Positions 55,238 through 63,693 of a stretch of 64,000 nucleotides of DNA are shown here, in pieces. This stretch comes from an uncultured Alistipes sp. (GTDB lineage Bacteria; Bacteroidota; Bacteroidia; Bacteroidales; Rikenellaceae), in contig CANQGQ010000002.1 of assembly GCA_947623305.1 (NCBI GenBank), forward strand, positions 186,001 through 250,000, in the 5' to 3' direction. Under the pieces are notes generated by a model. It made no database searches, was not told the origin of the DNA, and was given only the letters and a program-made list of their open reading frames with translations. Both the position numbers and the translations under genes were made by a program. Position 1 is the first letter of the stretch, and each line of letters begins with the position of its first letter.

Positions 55238-56271
55238 TCGTTCAGGTCGTTTTTGCGTTTACGGAACAACACCCACATCACGACGGGCGCGCCGATCAGA
55301 GCCGTTACCGAGTTGATGGGCAACACGCCTTCGAAACCGGGCATGCGGGCGATCAGATTGCAGAACAGGGCCAAAACGGCGCCCATCAACAGCGAGGCGG
55401 GCATCAGAATCCGATGATCGGAGGTGCTGAAGATGCCGCGGCACAGGTGCGGAACGGCCAGCCCCAAAAACATGATCGGCCCGCAATAGGCGGTTACGAT
55501 TGCTACCAGTACGCCGGCCGAACCGATCGTCAACAGGCGCGCCCGACGGATGTCGAGCCCTAAGTTGCGGGCATAATGGTCGCCCAACAGTAACAGGTTG
55601 AGTGTCTTGACGAGCAGCATCGAAAGGGGCAGCAGCACGGCCATGACCGAAACGAAAAGCGTTACTTGGTTGCCCGAAACACGCGCGAAACTGCCGAGAC
55701 CCCAGATGACATAGGCCCGGATGTCCTCCTCGACGCTGAAGAATTTCAGCACGCCGATGACGGCATTGGCCACATAGCCGATCATCACGCCGATAATCAG
55801 CAGGGTTACGTTGCCTTTGACCTTTTGCGAGATGTAGGCGATCAAGGCCATGACGGCCAGCGCTCCGATGATGGCGGAGACCGTCAGCGCCAGATTGCCG
55901 ACATATCCGAGGCGACTCAACGCATGCCCCCCGATTCCCGAAACCAGCACCACGAGCGCGACCCCGAGACTGGCTCCCGAACTGATGCCCAACACGGAAG
56001 GACCTGCCAACGGATTGCGGAAGACCGTTTGCATCTGCAATCCGCTGACCGAAAGGCCGGCGCCGGCCACCAAGGCCGTGAGTGCTTGCGGAAGCCTCGA
56101 TTTCAGAATGATGTTCCGACGGATTTCGTTCTCCTCGGCCCCTTCGCCGAAGAGAATCCGCACGACCGACCGGAACGGGATTTCGACCGTTCCGATCAAC
56201 AGGTTGAACACCCCCAACAGCACGACTGCCACGACCAGCAGTCCCAGGATTCCGAGCCAGCGACGTTTCAT
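55234..56271 (-). CDS. btuC: ABC transporter permease (BtuC/FecCD family)
   Basis: The product (345 aa) is a FecCD-type permease with about 10 hydrophobic segments. Family motifs are SRLPQALTALVAGAGLSVSGLQMQTVFRNPLAGPSVLG (broken here by short variable residues) and GPIMFLGLAVPHLCR near the coupling helix. The ATG at 56271 gives the typical short basic N-terminus MKRRWLGI; the earlier open frame shadows the binding-protein gene. It lies 7 bases downstream of the binding-protein gene and overlaps the ATPase by 4 bases. Confidence 0.92.
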   Translation of the reverse strand: MKRRWLGILGLLVVAVVLLGVFNLLIGTVEIPFRSVVRILFGEGAEENEIRRNIILKSRLPQALTALVAGAGLSVSGLQMQTVFRNPLAGPSVLGISSGASLGVALVVLVSGIGGHALSRLGYVGNLALTVSAIIGALAVMALIAYISQKVKGNVTLLIIGVMIGYVANAVIGVLKFFSVEEDIRAYVIWGLGSFARVSGNQVTLFVSVMAVLLPLSMLLVKTLNLLLLGDHYARNLGLDIRRARLLTIGSAGVLVAIVTAYCGPIMFLGLAVPHLCRGIFSTSDHRILMPASLLMGAVLALFCNLIARMPGFEGVLPINSVTALIGAPVVMWVLFRKRKNDLNE

Positions 56272-56278
56272 CGGTCGA

Positions 56279-57406
56279 TTAGGGTAGCAATCGGTAATAG
56301 ACGGGGCGGTGATCCGGAACCAATTCGGGATGGAAAACTTTGATGAGGTCGGCCAATACGACATCGGGTTGCATGGGCGTTGCCTCGTAGAACGGGGTCT
56401 GGCGCAGATTGCAGTAGATGACGCCCCGATTTTTCCAGGCCCGAAAATCCGTGTAGCGGGCGTCCTCGTCGCGCAGGGCATCGTAGGAGAAAATGCCGTC
56501 GAAGCTGTTGAGTATCCGCCAGTAGTCGGCATCTGCCGCGGCCGTATAGACTTGTTCGAAGTCGAGGGTTACGCCGCCCGAACGGGGATCGTTGCGCAGG
56601 AAATAGTCGGCGCCTGCATCGCGGAACAGCTGGGCCAGAAAACTGCGGCCGCCCACTGCGTACCAGTTGCCGCCGCGCAATTCGCCCGAAAAGACTGTCG
56701 GACGCTGTTCGACCTCGGCCGTCAGCGCACACAATCGGTTGTAGCGCGTCGCTATGGCATTGAACAGGCTATCGGCCCGTTCTTCGTCGCCCGTCAGCAG
56801 GCCGATGCAGCGAATCCATTCCGCCTGTCCGAGCGGCGAGGGTTCCTTGTAACCGAAATGCGGCAGGAGCGGGGTGCCCGCTTCGCGCAGGGCATCGTAT
56901 CCGCCCCGTTTGAACGGCGAAATCAAGATCAAATCGGGCGCGATGTTCAGAATCACTTCGTTATCGAAGTTGCCTTCGATGCCGATACGCTGCGTAGCGC
57001 CTTCGCGAAGTCGGCGCTGCATCTCCGGATTGTGGAGATGGCGGGTCGAAGTAACCCCCTTGACCGCATCCAGCCGATCGAGCGTGATGAAGTTCGAGAG
57101 TTGCAGGGTCGTCATGCAGATCACGTTGCGCACCGGCACCTCGATGGGCGTGCAGTCTGCGGGAATCTCCGGCTTTTCGCCGCGCGGAATCAATGCAAAA
57201 CGGCTCGGTTGCCCTTGTTTGTTTTGTGGGTCGCACACTTCGAGAATTTTGAATCCGTTGCAGCGATGTACGGCGAACCCTTCGGCGTAACGGATTTCGT
57301 AGCCGGTCGAATCGGTTGCGGAATCGGCGGCCGTGCGGGTATTGCGATGGCCGCACGCACAGCATGCGACGAGCAACAGGCCTGTTATTAAAAATCGGTT
57401 ATTCAA
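56279..57406 (-). CDS. btuF: Periplasmic corrinoid/iron-chelate binding lipoprotein
   Basis: The product (375 aa) has a lipoprotein signal with lipobox LLVAC (Cys15), and no acidic run after it, so a periplasmic-facing anchor is expected. The rest is a Fe/B12 periplasmic-binding (BtuF/FecB-like) fold: residues 105-190 include NFDNEVILNIAPDLILIS, and a C-terminal lobe ends in DVVLADLIKVFHPE. It heads the three-gene importer (binding protein, permease, ATPase). The cobalamin locus next door makes corrinoid import likely. Confidence 0.85.
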   Translation of the reverse strand: MNNRFLITGLLLVACCACGHRNTRTAADSATDSTGYEIRYAEGFAVHRCNGFKILEVCDPQNKQGQPSRFALIPRGEKPEIPADCTPIEVPVRNVICMTTLQLSNFITLDRLDAVKGVTSTRHLHNPEMQRRLREGATQRIGIEGNFDNEVILNIAPDLILISPFKRGGYDALREAGTPLLPHFGYKEPSPLGQAEWIRCIGLLTGDEERADSLFNAIATRYNRLCALTAEVEQRPTVFSGELRGGNWYAVGGRSFLAQLFRDAGADYFLRNDPRSGGVTLDFEQVYTAAADADYWRILNSFDGIFSYDALRDEDARYTDFRAWKNRGVIYCNLRQTPFYEATPMQPDVVLADLIKVFHPELVPDHRPVYYRLLP

Positions 57407-57424
57407 TTCGGTAACTTTGTTTGT

Positions 57425-57446
57425 CGTCCGAACAATCGTTCGGACG
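57425..57446. repeat. Inverted repeat in the btuF leader
   Basis: CGTCCGAAC facing GTTCGGACG around a 4-base AATC loop lies between the -7 box and the ATG of btuF. It is too short for a riboswitch. It could be an operator or an mRNA hairpin; no T-run follows on the minus strand. Confidence 0.6.
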
Positions 57447-57459
57447 ATTTATCAGTAGG

Positions 57460-57467
57460 CAAAGATA
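57460..57467 (-). promoter_or_regulatory. Promoter -7 box of the btuF operon
   Basis: On the minus strand TATCTTTG, followed by C, lies 53 bases before the btuF ATG at 57406. The leader contains the inverted repeat at 57425-57446 and no B12 riboswitch. Confidence 0.6.
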
Positions 57468-57507
57468 CCAAAATTAACCGAATATCAGCCGTTCGACCCA
57501 TGAAATC

Positions 57508-57542
57508 GGCCGTTCCGTGCAAATGATTTGTACGGAACGGCC
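57508..57542 (-). terminator. Strong hairpin after the small membrane-protein gene
   Basis: GGCCGTTCCGT and ACGGAACGGCC, with inner CAAAT/ATTTG arms, form a long nearly perfect stem 34 bases past the membrane-protein stop (minus strand). No T-run follows, so it is an atypical terminator or an mRNA end-stabilising hairpin. Confidence 0.5.
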
Positions 57543-57576
57543 GGTATGAATGCGAGGCCGGTTGTTCGGTATCGGA

Positions 57577-58167
57577 TTAGCCGATGCTTCCGGCCAGTGC
57601 ATGCGTGCACCAACCGGCCAGCACTTCGGCCAGCAGATAGCAACCGATGTATAGGCCGACGGCTCGTCCGCCGCGCAGATTGGCTGCGATCGAAAATCCG
57701 CGCCAGCTCCATGCGAAGAACCAAACCAACAGGATCAGCGCGATCGTTGTGTAAACGAACAATGCGGTCGACGGCACGAAGGAGGAAAGTTCGAGCAGAT
57801 TGGTATTTTGCAACCGTTCCACATCGCTTGTGATCTGCTCGGGCGGATAGATCGGAGAGCAGAGCAGCAGAACGAGCCAAGGAAGTTTTGCCAACGCTTG
57901 ATTGCCCGCGATGTCGACGATGCGGATGCGGGATTTCGAAAACCAGCGTCCTGCACCGTAGAGTAGGCCGGAGAAGATGCTCCATCTTGCAAGGAGCTGT
58001 CCGGCCAGACGCAGATACGAAAGATCGCCGATGCCGAGGGAGATTACGCCGCGGAACGTTTGTCCGGTTGCACTGGCGATTGCGACCATGCCGGCCATGA
58101 CGAGCAGACCGACGGAGAGGGTCGTGCCTCCCGAAAAATAGGTGAAAGGATCGAGCAGTTTTTTCAT
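57577..58167 (-). CDS. Small polytopic membrane protein (Yip1-like), unknown role
   Basis: The product (196 aa) has about five hydrophobic segments (near residues 17-35, 45-70, 92-104, 125-150 and 165-190) and a short N-terminus MKKLLDPFTYFSGG. The 'DPFTYF' opening and helical layout resemble Yip1-domain or DUF-type Bacteroidota membrane proteins. I do not recognise a specific function. It overlaps the DUF2089 gene by 4 bases, so the two are co-translated and probably work together. Confidence 0.75.
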   Translation of the reverse strand: MKKLLDPFTYFSGGTTLSVGLLVMAGMVAIASATGQTFRGVISLGIGDLSYLRLAGQLLARWSIFSGLLYGAGRWFSKSRIRIVDIAGNQALAKLPWLVLLLCSPIYPPEQITSDVERLQNTNLLELSSFVPSTALFVYTTIALILLVWFFAWSWRGFSIAANLRGGRAVGLYIGCYLLAEVLAGWCTHALAGSIG

Positions 58168-58442
58168 TGTTCGTAGGATTTTAAGCGGTTGATGATGTCG
58201 TCGAGGCGATTGCGGACGGTGGGGTAGCTCAGGCCCATTCGGGAAGCCATCTCTTTCAGGGAACCGCTGCACAGGATGAAGTCTAAGACGAATCGTTGAT
58301 CGTCGGTCGGCAGCAGCAGCAGGGTCGGCAGGCGGTAGTCGCCTTCGATGCGGGTCTCGCAAGTCGGACAGTGGAGTGCGGCGACGTGGAGCTGGGCGCT
58401 GCACGAAGGACATGCGTTCGGAAGATTTTTTTTCGTTTCCAT
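58164..58442 (-). CDS. DUF2089-like zinc-ribbon / HTH regulator
   Basis: The product (92 aa) has an N-terminal zinc ribbon (CPSC at about 11-14 and CPTC at about 25-28 in the order C-x2-C...C-x2-C) and a C-terminal sigma-70 region 4-like helix-turn-helix (GSLKEMASRMGLSYPTVRNRLDDIINRL). This fits the DUF2089 family, thought to be DNA-binding. The ATG at 58442 gives the sensible start METKKN; the frame's earlier Met lies in the promoter. It is followed by the membrane-protein gene with a 4-base overlap. Confidence 0.8.
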   Translation of the reverse strand: METKKNLPNACPSCSAQLHVAALHCPTCETRIEGDYRLPTLLLLPTDDQRFVLDFILCSGSLKEMASRMGLSYPTVRNRLDDIINRLKSYEQ

Positions 58443-58466
58443 GCTCTTTTTTATTTGTTTACGAAA

Positions 58467-58497
58467 CAAAAATAATGTAATTTTCAATAAAATCAAA
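58467..58497 (-). promoter_or_regulatory. Promoter of the DUF2089 operon
   Basis: On the minus strand TTTG (58497-58494) and TATTTTTG (58474-58467) are separated by 19 bases, a full match to the Bacteroidota promoter pattern. Transcription would start near 58460, 18 bases before the ATG. Confidence 0.7.
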
Positions 58498-58608
58498 ATT
58501 TATTTTAATTAAATTTATTTTTTTGATTGATAAAAATGAACGATAAGGGGCAAGGTTGTTCGGATTATCTTGTGTGGGGTATTTAGGGGTATTTTCGTTT
58601 TTTATTCG

Positions 58609-58616
58609 TATCTTTG
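58609..58616 (+). promoter_or_regulatory. Candidate distal promoter -7 box for purT
   Basis: TATCTTTG matches TAnnTTTG. It faces purT at 58889, and no other + strand gene lies between. No good -33 element is visible. Confidence 0.4.
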
Positions 58617-58736
58617 GCTTCGCCGAAACGGATCGAATCGAGCTTCCGTTTCGTGCGGTTTGGAAATTAATAAAGAGGCGATTAGATACGATTTTATACG
58701 GGCGGTAATCCAAAACCGTATGACCTTGCGGGTTCC

Positions 58737-58830
58737 GGTCGAAGCCCCCGCCTTGGCGGGGGCTTAGGGGTGGGTCAAATTTGTAAACGCGGCGAAGCCG
58801 CGAGCGGTGCGACCGACGGCAATGTAAAAC
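58737..58830. repeat. Palindromic intergenic repeat, copy 3
   Basis: GTCGAAGCCCCCGCC faces GGCGGGGGC, followed by TTAGGGGTGGGTCAAA and a second palindrome GCGGCGAAGCCGC. This is the same order as copies 1 and 2, in the same orientation relative to the + strand. It occupies the purT leader. Confidence 0.75.
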
Positions 58831-58888
58831 CATTCGCTAACTCGATTCGGTGTAAAGTTATATATAGTTGCCAATAAAAACTTTTGTT

Positions 58889-60064
58889 ATGACACATAAA
58901 ATCATGCTGCTCGGTTCCGGCGAATTGGGCAAAGAGTTCGTCATTGCAGCGCAGCGGTTGGGACAGACCGTCGTAGCCTGCGATTCGTATGCGGGGGCTC
59001 CCGCCATGCAGGTGGCCGACGAGGCCGAGGTGTTCGACATGCTCGACGGCGATGCGTTGGCTGCCGCCGTGGCCCGTCATCGGCCCGATTTGATCGTGCC
59101 TGAAATCGAGGCCATCCGTACCGAACGGCTTTACGACTTCGAACGGCAGGGCATACAGGTTACCCCGAGCGCCCGAGCTGTCAATTTCACGATGAACCGC
59201 AAGGCGATTCGCGATTTGGCTGCCAAGGAGTTGGGCCTGCGAACGGCCGAATACCGTTATGCCAAGACCTACGAGGAGTTGTGCGCGGCTGCGACGGAGG
59301 TCGGTTTTCCGTGCGTGGTCAAACCGTTGATGTCTTCGTCGGGCAAGGGGCAGTCGGTCGTGAAGGGGCCCGAGGAGCTGGAACACGCTTGGCAGTACGG
59401 TTGCGAGGGTTCGCGAGGCGACATCCGTGAATTGATCGTCGAGGAGTTCATTCGTTTCGACAGCGAAATCACGTTGCTGACCGTAACGCAAAAGAACGGC
59501 CCGACGCTTTTCTGTCCGCCGATCGGCCATGTGCAGAAGGGCGGCGATTATCGGGAAAGTTTCCAGTCGCCCGCGATTGCGCCCGAGCAGTTGCAGGAGG
59601 CGCAGCGGATGGCGGCCGCCGTTACCGGTGCGTTGACCGGCGCCGGTATATGGGGCGTCGAATTTTTCCTGAGCAAGGAGAAGGGCGTCTATTTTTCGGA
59701 GTTGTCGCCCCGTCCGCATGATACGGGGATGGTTACCTTGGCCGGTACGCAGAATCTCAACGAGTTCGAGTTGCATTTGCGGGCCGTCCTGGGGTTGCCC
59801 ATTCCCGCCATCACATTCGAACGCATCGGGGCCAGCGCCGTGGTGCTCGCTCCGGAGGCGATTCCGTCAGCACCGCATTACGAGGGTGTCGAACGGGCGA
59901 TGGCCGTCGATCCGCATTTCGATGTGCGGATTTTCGGCAAACCGTCGGCACGCGTCAACCGGCGGATGGGCGTCGTTGTGGGGTATGCCCCGCTCGGCGG
60001 CGATTTGAATGCGCTGCGCGAGCGCGTGAAGGCTGCAGCCGCCGAAATTCGCGTAGTGAAATAA
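58889..60064 (+). CDS. purT: Formate-dependent GAR transformylase
   Basis: PurT (391 aa) formylates GAR using formate and ATP, without folate. The start at 58889 gives [17 protein letters not shown], the usual opening; an in-frame ATG at 58868 would add 7 residues. The ATP-grasp core has [30 protein letters not shown] and the metal-binding [15 protein letters not shown]. The C-terminal [17 protein letters not shown] is normal. It is an alternative to PurN (17806) and stands apart from the purine operon, with its own leader. Confidence 0.96.
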   Translation: MTHKIMLLGSGELGKEFVIAAQRLGQTVVACDSYAGAPAMQVADEAEVFDMLDGDALAAAVARHRPDLIVPEIEAIRTERLYDFERQGIQVTPSARAVNFTMNRKAIRDLAAKELGLRTAEYRYAKTYEELCAAATEVGFPCVVKPLMSSSGKGQSVVKGPEELEHAWQYGCEGSRGDIRELIVEEFIRFDSEITLLTVTQKNGPTLFCPPIGHVQKGGDYRESFQSPAIAPEQLQEAQRMAAAVTGALTGAGIWGVEFFLSKEKGVYFSELSPRPHDTGMVTLAGTQNLNEFELHLRAVLGLPIPAITFERIGASAVVLAPEAIPSAPHYEGVERAMAVDPHFDVRIFGKPSARVNRRMGVVVGYAPLGGDLNALRERVKAAAAEIRVVK

Positions 60065-60078
60065 ATGGGTCGGTGGCA

Positions 60079-60669
60079 ATGAAAAATATCGTTTTCGATT
60101 TGGGGGGCGTCTTGTTCGCCCGCAGGCGCAACGAGTGCACGCAGGATTTCATCGACTTTTTCGCCTTCATCCGGCAGGAGGAGATTCCGCACTTCTGGGT
60201 GGAGTACGATCGCGGCACGGCGACGCTGGACGAGGTAATCGCGGAATTGTGCCGGCGTACCGGTTGCGACCGTGCGAAATGCGAGGAATACCTGCGAACG
60301 GCGATCGACCTTCAGCGGCCGGTCGAGGCGACCGAGCGATTGATCGGCGATTTGAAACAGGCCGGATACAAGCTTTATGTTCTGTCGAACATGTCGTGCG
60401 AGTTCATCGACTTCCTGCGCCGGTTTCCGGTTTACCGGTCGTTCGACGGCGAGGTCGTTTCGTGCGAGGAGCATACGGTGAAGCCCGAACCACAAATTTA
60501 CCAGATTTTGTTGGAACGTTACGGGTTGGTACCTGATGAGACGTTGTTCATCGACGATCGTCGGGTCAACATCGAGGCAGCCGAGGCGATGGGGATTCAC
60601 GGCCATCTGTTCGACAGCCATGACCCCGAGGGGGCCTGCAATGCAATCCGGAAACGGTTGGCATTGTAG
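60079..60669 (+). CDS. HAD-family phosphatase (YihX-like)
   Basis: The product (196 aa) is a HAD-superfamily hydrolase. Motif I is FDLGGVLF (a DxG in place of DxD, as in the YihX subgroup), motif II YVLSNMS, motif III Lys in HTVKPEPQIYQ, and motif IV FIDDRRVNIEAAE. A helical cap lies between I and II. The ATG at 60079 is chosen over a GTG at 60073. The substrate is unknown; YihX relatives act on sugar phosphates. It follows purT by 14 bases. Confidence 0.88.
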   Translation: MKNIVFDLGGVLFARRRNECTQDFIDFFAFIRQEEIPHFWVEYDRGTATLDEVIAELCRRTGCDRAKCEEYLRTAIDLQRPVEATERLIGDLKQAGYKLYVLSNMSCEFIDFLRRFPVYRSFDGEVVSCEEHTVKPEPQIYQILLERYGLVPDETLFIDDRRVNIEAAEAMGIHGHLFDSHDPEGACNAIRKRLAL

Positions 60670-60692
60670 TTGTTCGGGCCGGAAGGGGGCGT

Positions 60693-60733
60693 AAAGAGGA
60701 GCGGACTGTGAAAAAAGTCCGCTCCTCTTTTTA
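60693..60733. terminator. Bidirectional intrinsic terminator
   Basis: AGAGGAGCGGACT and AGTCCGCTCCTCT form a perfect 13-base stem around a GTGAAAAA loop, flanked by AAA on the left and TTTTT on the right. It can end the + strand purT-HAD transcript and the minus-strand aminotransferase transcript, which converge here. Confidence 0.9.
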
Positions 60734-60753
60734 TGTTCCGGATGGAGGGCGTT

Positions 60754-61941
60754 TTATGCGTGCAGTCTTGCCCGCACGTTGTCCGTTGCCCGTTTCAGTT
60801 GTTCTTCCGGACAGCAGAGCGTGATGCGGATATAGCGGGCCCCTTCCGAACCGAAGATGCCGCCGGGCGTCAGAAAGACGTCGCATTTTTCCAGCACCTC
60901 GTCCGAAAATGCGAAACTGTCGCCCGCATACGTTTCGGGCAGTTCGGCCCAGACGAAAAGACCGGCCTGATGCGGGCGGTACGTGCATCCGAGGGCATCG
61001 AGCAGCGCGTATGCCTGCTTTTCCCGTCCGTAATAGATAGCATTCAATTCTTTGAACCAGTCGTCGCCCAGCGAAAGGGCCGTAGCCGCAGCCGCCTGCA
61101 CGGGATAGAACATGCCCGAATCCATGTTCGATTTGAAAGTCAGAATCGCGTCGATCCACTCCTTCTTACCTACGACAACTCCTACGCGCCAGCCGGCCAT
61201 CGAGTGCCCTTTCGAAAGCGAATTGAGTTCCAACGCCACTTCGCGTGCGCCGTCCGCCTCCATGATAGAGATCGGGGCTGCCGCATTGCGGATGAAACTG
61301 TAGGGGTTGTCGTGTACGATCAGGATGTTGTGCTTCGCGCCGAAATCCACGACTTTTTGCAGCAGTTTGGGCGTCGGCGTTTGCCCCGTCGGCATGTTGG
61401 GGTAGTTGACCAGCATCATCTTCACGCCGTCGAGACCGGTCCGTTCGATCGCCTCGAAATCGGGATAGAATCCCGTCTGTTTGTTGAGCGCATAGGGAAC
61501 CATCGTGCCGCCGGCTAACCGCACGGCAGCTGAATAGGTCGGGTAGCCCGGGTTGGGAACCAGCACCTTGTCGCCTTGGTTGAGGAACGTCATGCAGATG
61601 TGCATGATGCCCTCTTTCGAGCCGATGAGCGGCAGCACTTCCGAATCGGCATCCAATTCCGTGCGGTACCACTTTCTGTACCAGTCGGCAAAGGCCTTGC
61701 GCAGAATGGGTTCGCCCTTGTAGGACATGTATTTGTGAACGTCGGGGCGTTTGGCCTCCGTCGCAAGCCGTTCGATGACCGACGGATGAGGCGGCAGATC
61801 GGGACTGCCCATCGCCAATTTGACGATTCGGCGGCCCGTGGCAGCTTCCAATTCGGCGATTTCACGCAACCGGCGCGAAAAATAATACTCTCCTGTGCCG
61901 TCCAACCGGTGCGAACGGGCGATCGTTACTGCTTTTGCCAT
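60754..61941 (-). CDS. Class I/II PLP-dependent aminotransferase
   Basis: The product (395 aa) is a fold-type I aminotransferase. The PLP lysine is in NSLSKGHSMAGWRVG, with VNYPNMPTGQT (NNPTG loop), VHDNPYSF and the final RITLC arginine region. The opening EYYFSRRLREIAEL and the GSPDLPPHPSVI segment place it near LL-diaminopimelate / aspartate-type aminotransferases. The exact amino acid cannot be settled by eye. It lies 33 bases downstream of the AAE-type transporter gene, so the two may be co-transcribed. Confidence 0.85.
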   Translation of the reverse strand: MAKAVTIARSHRLDGTGEYYFSRRLREIAELEAATGRRIVKLAMGSPDLPPHPSVIERLATEAKRPDVHKYMSYKGEPILRKAFADWYRKWYRTELDADSEVLPLIGSKEGIMHICMTFLNQGDKVLVPNPGYPTYSAAVRLAGGTMVPYALNKQTGFYPDFEAIERTGLDGVKMMLVNYPNMPTGQTPTPKLLQKVVDFGAKHNILIVHDNPYSFIRNAAAPISIMEADGAREVALELNSLSKGHSMAGWRVGVVVGKKEWIDAILTFKSNMDSGMFYPVQAAAATALSLGDDWFKELNAIYYGREKQAYALLDALGCTYRPHQAGLFVWAELPETYAGDSFAFSDEVLEKCDVFLTPGGIFGSEGARYIRITLCCPEEQLKRATDNVRARLHA

Positions 61942-61974
61942 GATGGGATGCGGTTTTAAGTGGGGTCTGAGGGA

Positions 61975-63636
61975 TTACAAGGCGAATAGAATGAAAATCT
62001 GGGCCGTCAGCACGCGCAGGAACATGACGACCGGATAGACCGTCGAATAGCCTACGGCCGGCATGTCGTTTCCGGCAGTCGCATTGGCATAGGCCAGCGC
62101 CGGCGGGTCGGTCGTCGAGCCGGCGATCAGCCCCATTAAGGTATAGTAATTCATCTTCAGCCAGATGCGGGCGACCGCCGCCACGAGCAGAATCGGCACG
62201 ACCGTAATGATGAATCCGTAGCCGACCCAGCGATAGCCTCCGTCGGCGATGGCGTCGATGAATCCGTCGCCCGCGCCGATGCCCACAGCGGCCAAAAAGA
62301 GGGCGATTCCCAATTCGCGCAACATCAGATTGGCGCTCATGGTCGTGTAGGTAACCAAATGGAAGTGCGTTCCGAAGCGGCCGATCAGGATGGCGACGAT
62401 CAACGGGCCGCCGGCAAGGCCCAACTTCACTGGCTGGGGGACGTTCATCAACGGAATGGAGCCTAACAGCACGCCCAAAGCGATTCCGACGAACAAGGTA
62501 ACCAAATTGGGCTGTCGCAGCTTTTTGAGCGAATTGCCCAATACGTCGGCCGCTCGTTCCACCGCCTGCGCGGGGCCTACGACCATCACGCGGTCGCCGA
62601 CCTGGAGTTCCAGCCCTTGGTAGGGGATCAAATCGACGCCCGCACGATTCACGCGCGTGATGTTGATGCCGTATTTGGTGCGAAGCCGCAGATCGGAGAA
62701 CTTCTTGCCGTTGATCGACGATTTGGTGATCAAGATGCGGCGCGAAACCAATTCCGCCTGCGGTGTATGGCTGTCCCATTCTTCGTCGGACATCTCCGTG
62801 CGGCGGCCGAGGAATGCGACGATCGCTTCGAGGTCTTCGGTCTGGCAGATGACCCGAAGGCGGTCGCCCTGACGTACGACGCTGTCGCTGTCGGCCATGC
62901 CGATCGTTCCGTCGTGCCAGATGCGCGAGACCACGAATTGCCGGTTGATTAATTGGCGCAGGTTTTCGACCGTATGTCCGTCGAGCATTCGATTGGTGAA
63001 TTCGACGGAGATTTTTTCGGCGAGTTTGTGCTCATTGGAGAGACGGGCCAGTTCTTCGTCCTCCTTTTCGAACCGCACGCGGAAGGCGTAACGGATGAAG
63101 ATCATGGAGAGGATGATGCCCACGACGCCCAACGGATAGGCTACGGCGTAACCCAAGGCAATGGTTTCGTCCGCCTGTCCGGCTGCATCGGTGAAGGCCT
63201 GTTGCGCCGCACCTAATCCGGGGGTATTCGTTACTGCGCCCGAAAGGATGCCGACCATCGTCGGAATCGGGGTGCCGGTCGCTGCATGAAGAACGTAAGC
63301 GGTCGCCACACCTATGAGCACGATGGCCGTTGCGCATGCCACGAGGGTCATGCCTCCGTGCTTGAACGACGAAAAGAAGCTGGGCCCCACCTGCAACCCG
63401 ATGGAAAAGACGAACAGAATCAATCCGAACTCCTGCACGAAATGTCGGATGTCGTTGTCGACCGTCATGCCGAAATGGCTGCATGCGATACCGACGAAAA
63501 GGATCCACGTGATGCCGAGCGAGATCCCTTTGATCTTGATTTTGCCGAGCAGAATACCCAGCGTGATGACCAAGGCGAACGTGATGACGGCGTGCGCGAT
63601 TCCTTCGCCGAGAAAGAGGTTGTAGAGCCAATTCAT
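61975..63636 (-). CDS. AAE-family (YidE-like) transporter
   Basis: The product (553 aa) is a membrane transporter of the aspartate:alanine exchanger family, similar to YidE. It has two blocks of hydrophobic helices (about 1-185 and 385-553), each with the duplicated AspT/YidE/YbjL motif (GILSGAVTNTPGLGA; GLIAGSTTDPPALAYA). Two TrkA-C/RCK_C domains lie between them (about 205-285 and 295-375). The substrate is probably a small organic acid or amino acid. It is followed by the aminotransferase gene. Confidence 0.9.
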   Translation of the reverse strand: MNWLYNLFLGEGIAHAVITFALVITLGILLGKIKIKGISLGITWILFVGIACSHFGMTVDNDIRHFVQEFGLILFVFSIGLQVGPSFFSSFKHGGMTLVACATAIVLIGVATAYVLHAATGTPIPTMVGILSGAVTNTPGLGAAQQAFTDAAGQADETIALGYAVAYPLGVVGIILSMIFIRYAFRVRFEKEDEELARLSNEHKLAEKISVEFTNRMLDGHTVENLRQLINRQFVVSRIWHDGTIGMADSDSVVRQGDRLRVICQTEDLEAIVAFLGRRTEMSDEEWDSHTPQAELVSRRILITKSSINGKKFSDLRLRTKYGINITRVNRAGVDLIPYQGLELQVGDRVMVVGPAQAVERAADVLGNSLKKLRQPNLVTLFVGIALGVLLGSIPLMNVPQPVKLGLAGGPLIVAILIGRFGTHFHLVTYTTMSANLMLRELGIALFLAAVGIGAGDGFIDAIADGGYRWVGYGFIITVVPILLVAAVARIWLKMNYYTLMGLIAGSTTDPPALAYANATAGNDMPAVGYSTVYPVVMFLRVLTAQIFILFAL

Positions 63637-63668
63637 GTTGTTGCGGGTCGATTGGATGGTTCAGCGCA

Positions 63669-63676
63669 CAAAAATA
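63669..63676 (-). promoter_or_regulatory. Promoter -7 box of the AAE transporter gene
   Basis: On the minus strand TATTTTTG, followed by T, lies 32 bases before the ATG at 63636, a full match to TAnnTTTG. Confidence 0.5.
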
Positions 63677-63693
63677 GTATATTTTTAAGAAAA

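Larger units (their letters stand above)
58443..58888. other. 446-base divergent gap: A+T-rich part, + promoter and repeat
   Basis: No gene is seen. Bases 58450-58620 are strikingly A+T-rich for this genome. They hold the DUF2089 promoter and, on the + strand, TATCTTTG at 58609-58616, which could start a purT transcript with a leader of about 265 bases. The leader then carries a palindromic repeat copy (58737-58830). A TATAGTTG at about 58862 is a weaker, closer -7 candidate for purT. Confidence 0.6.
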
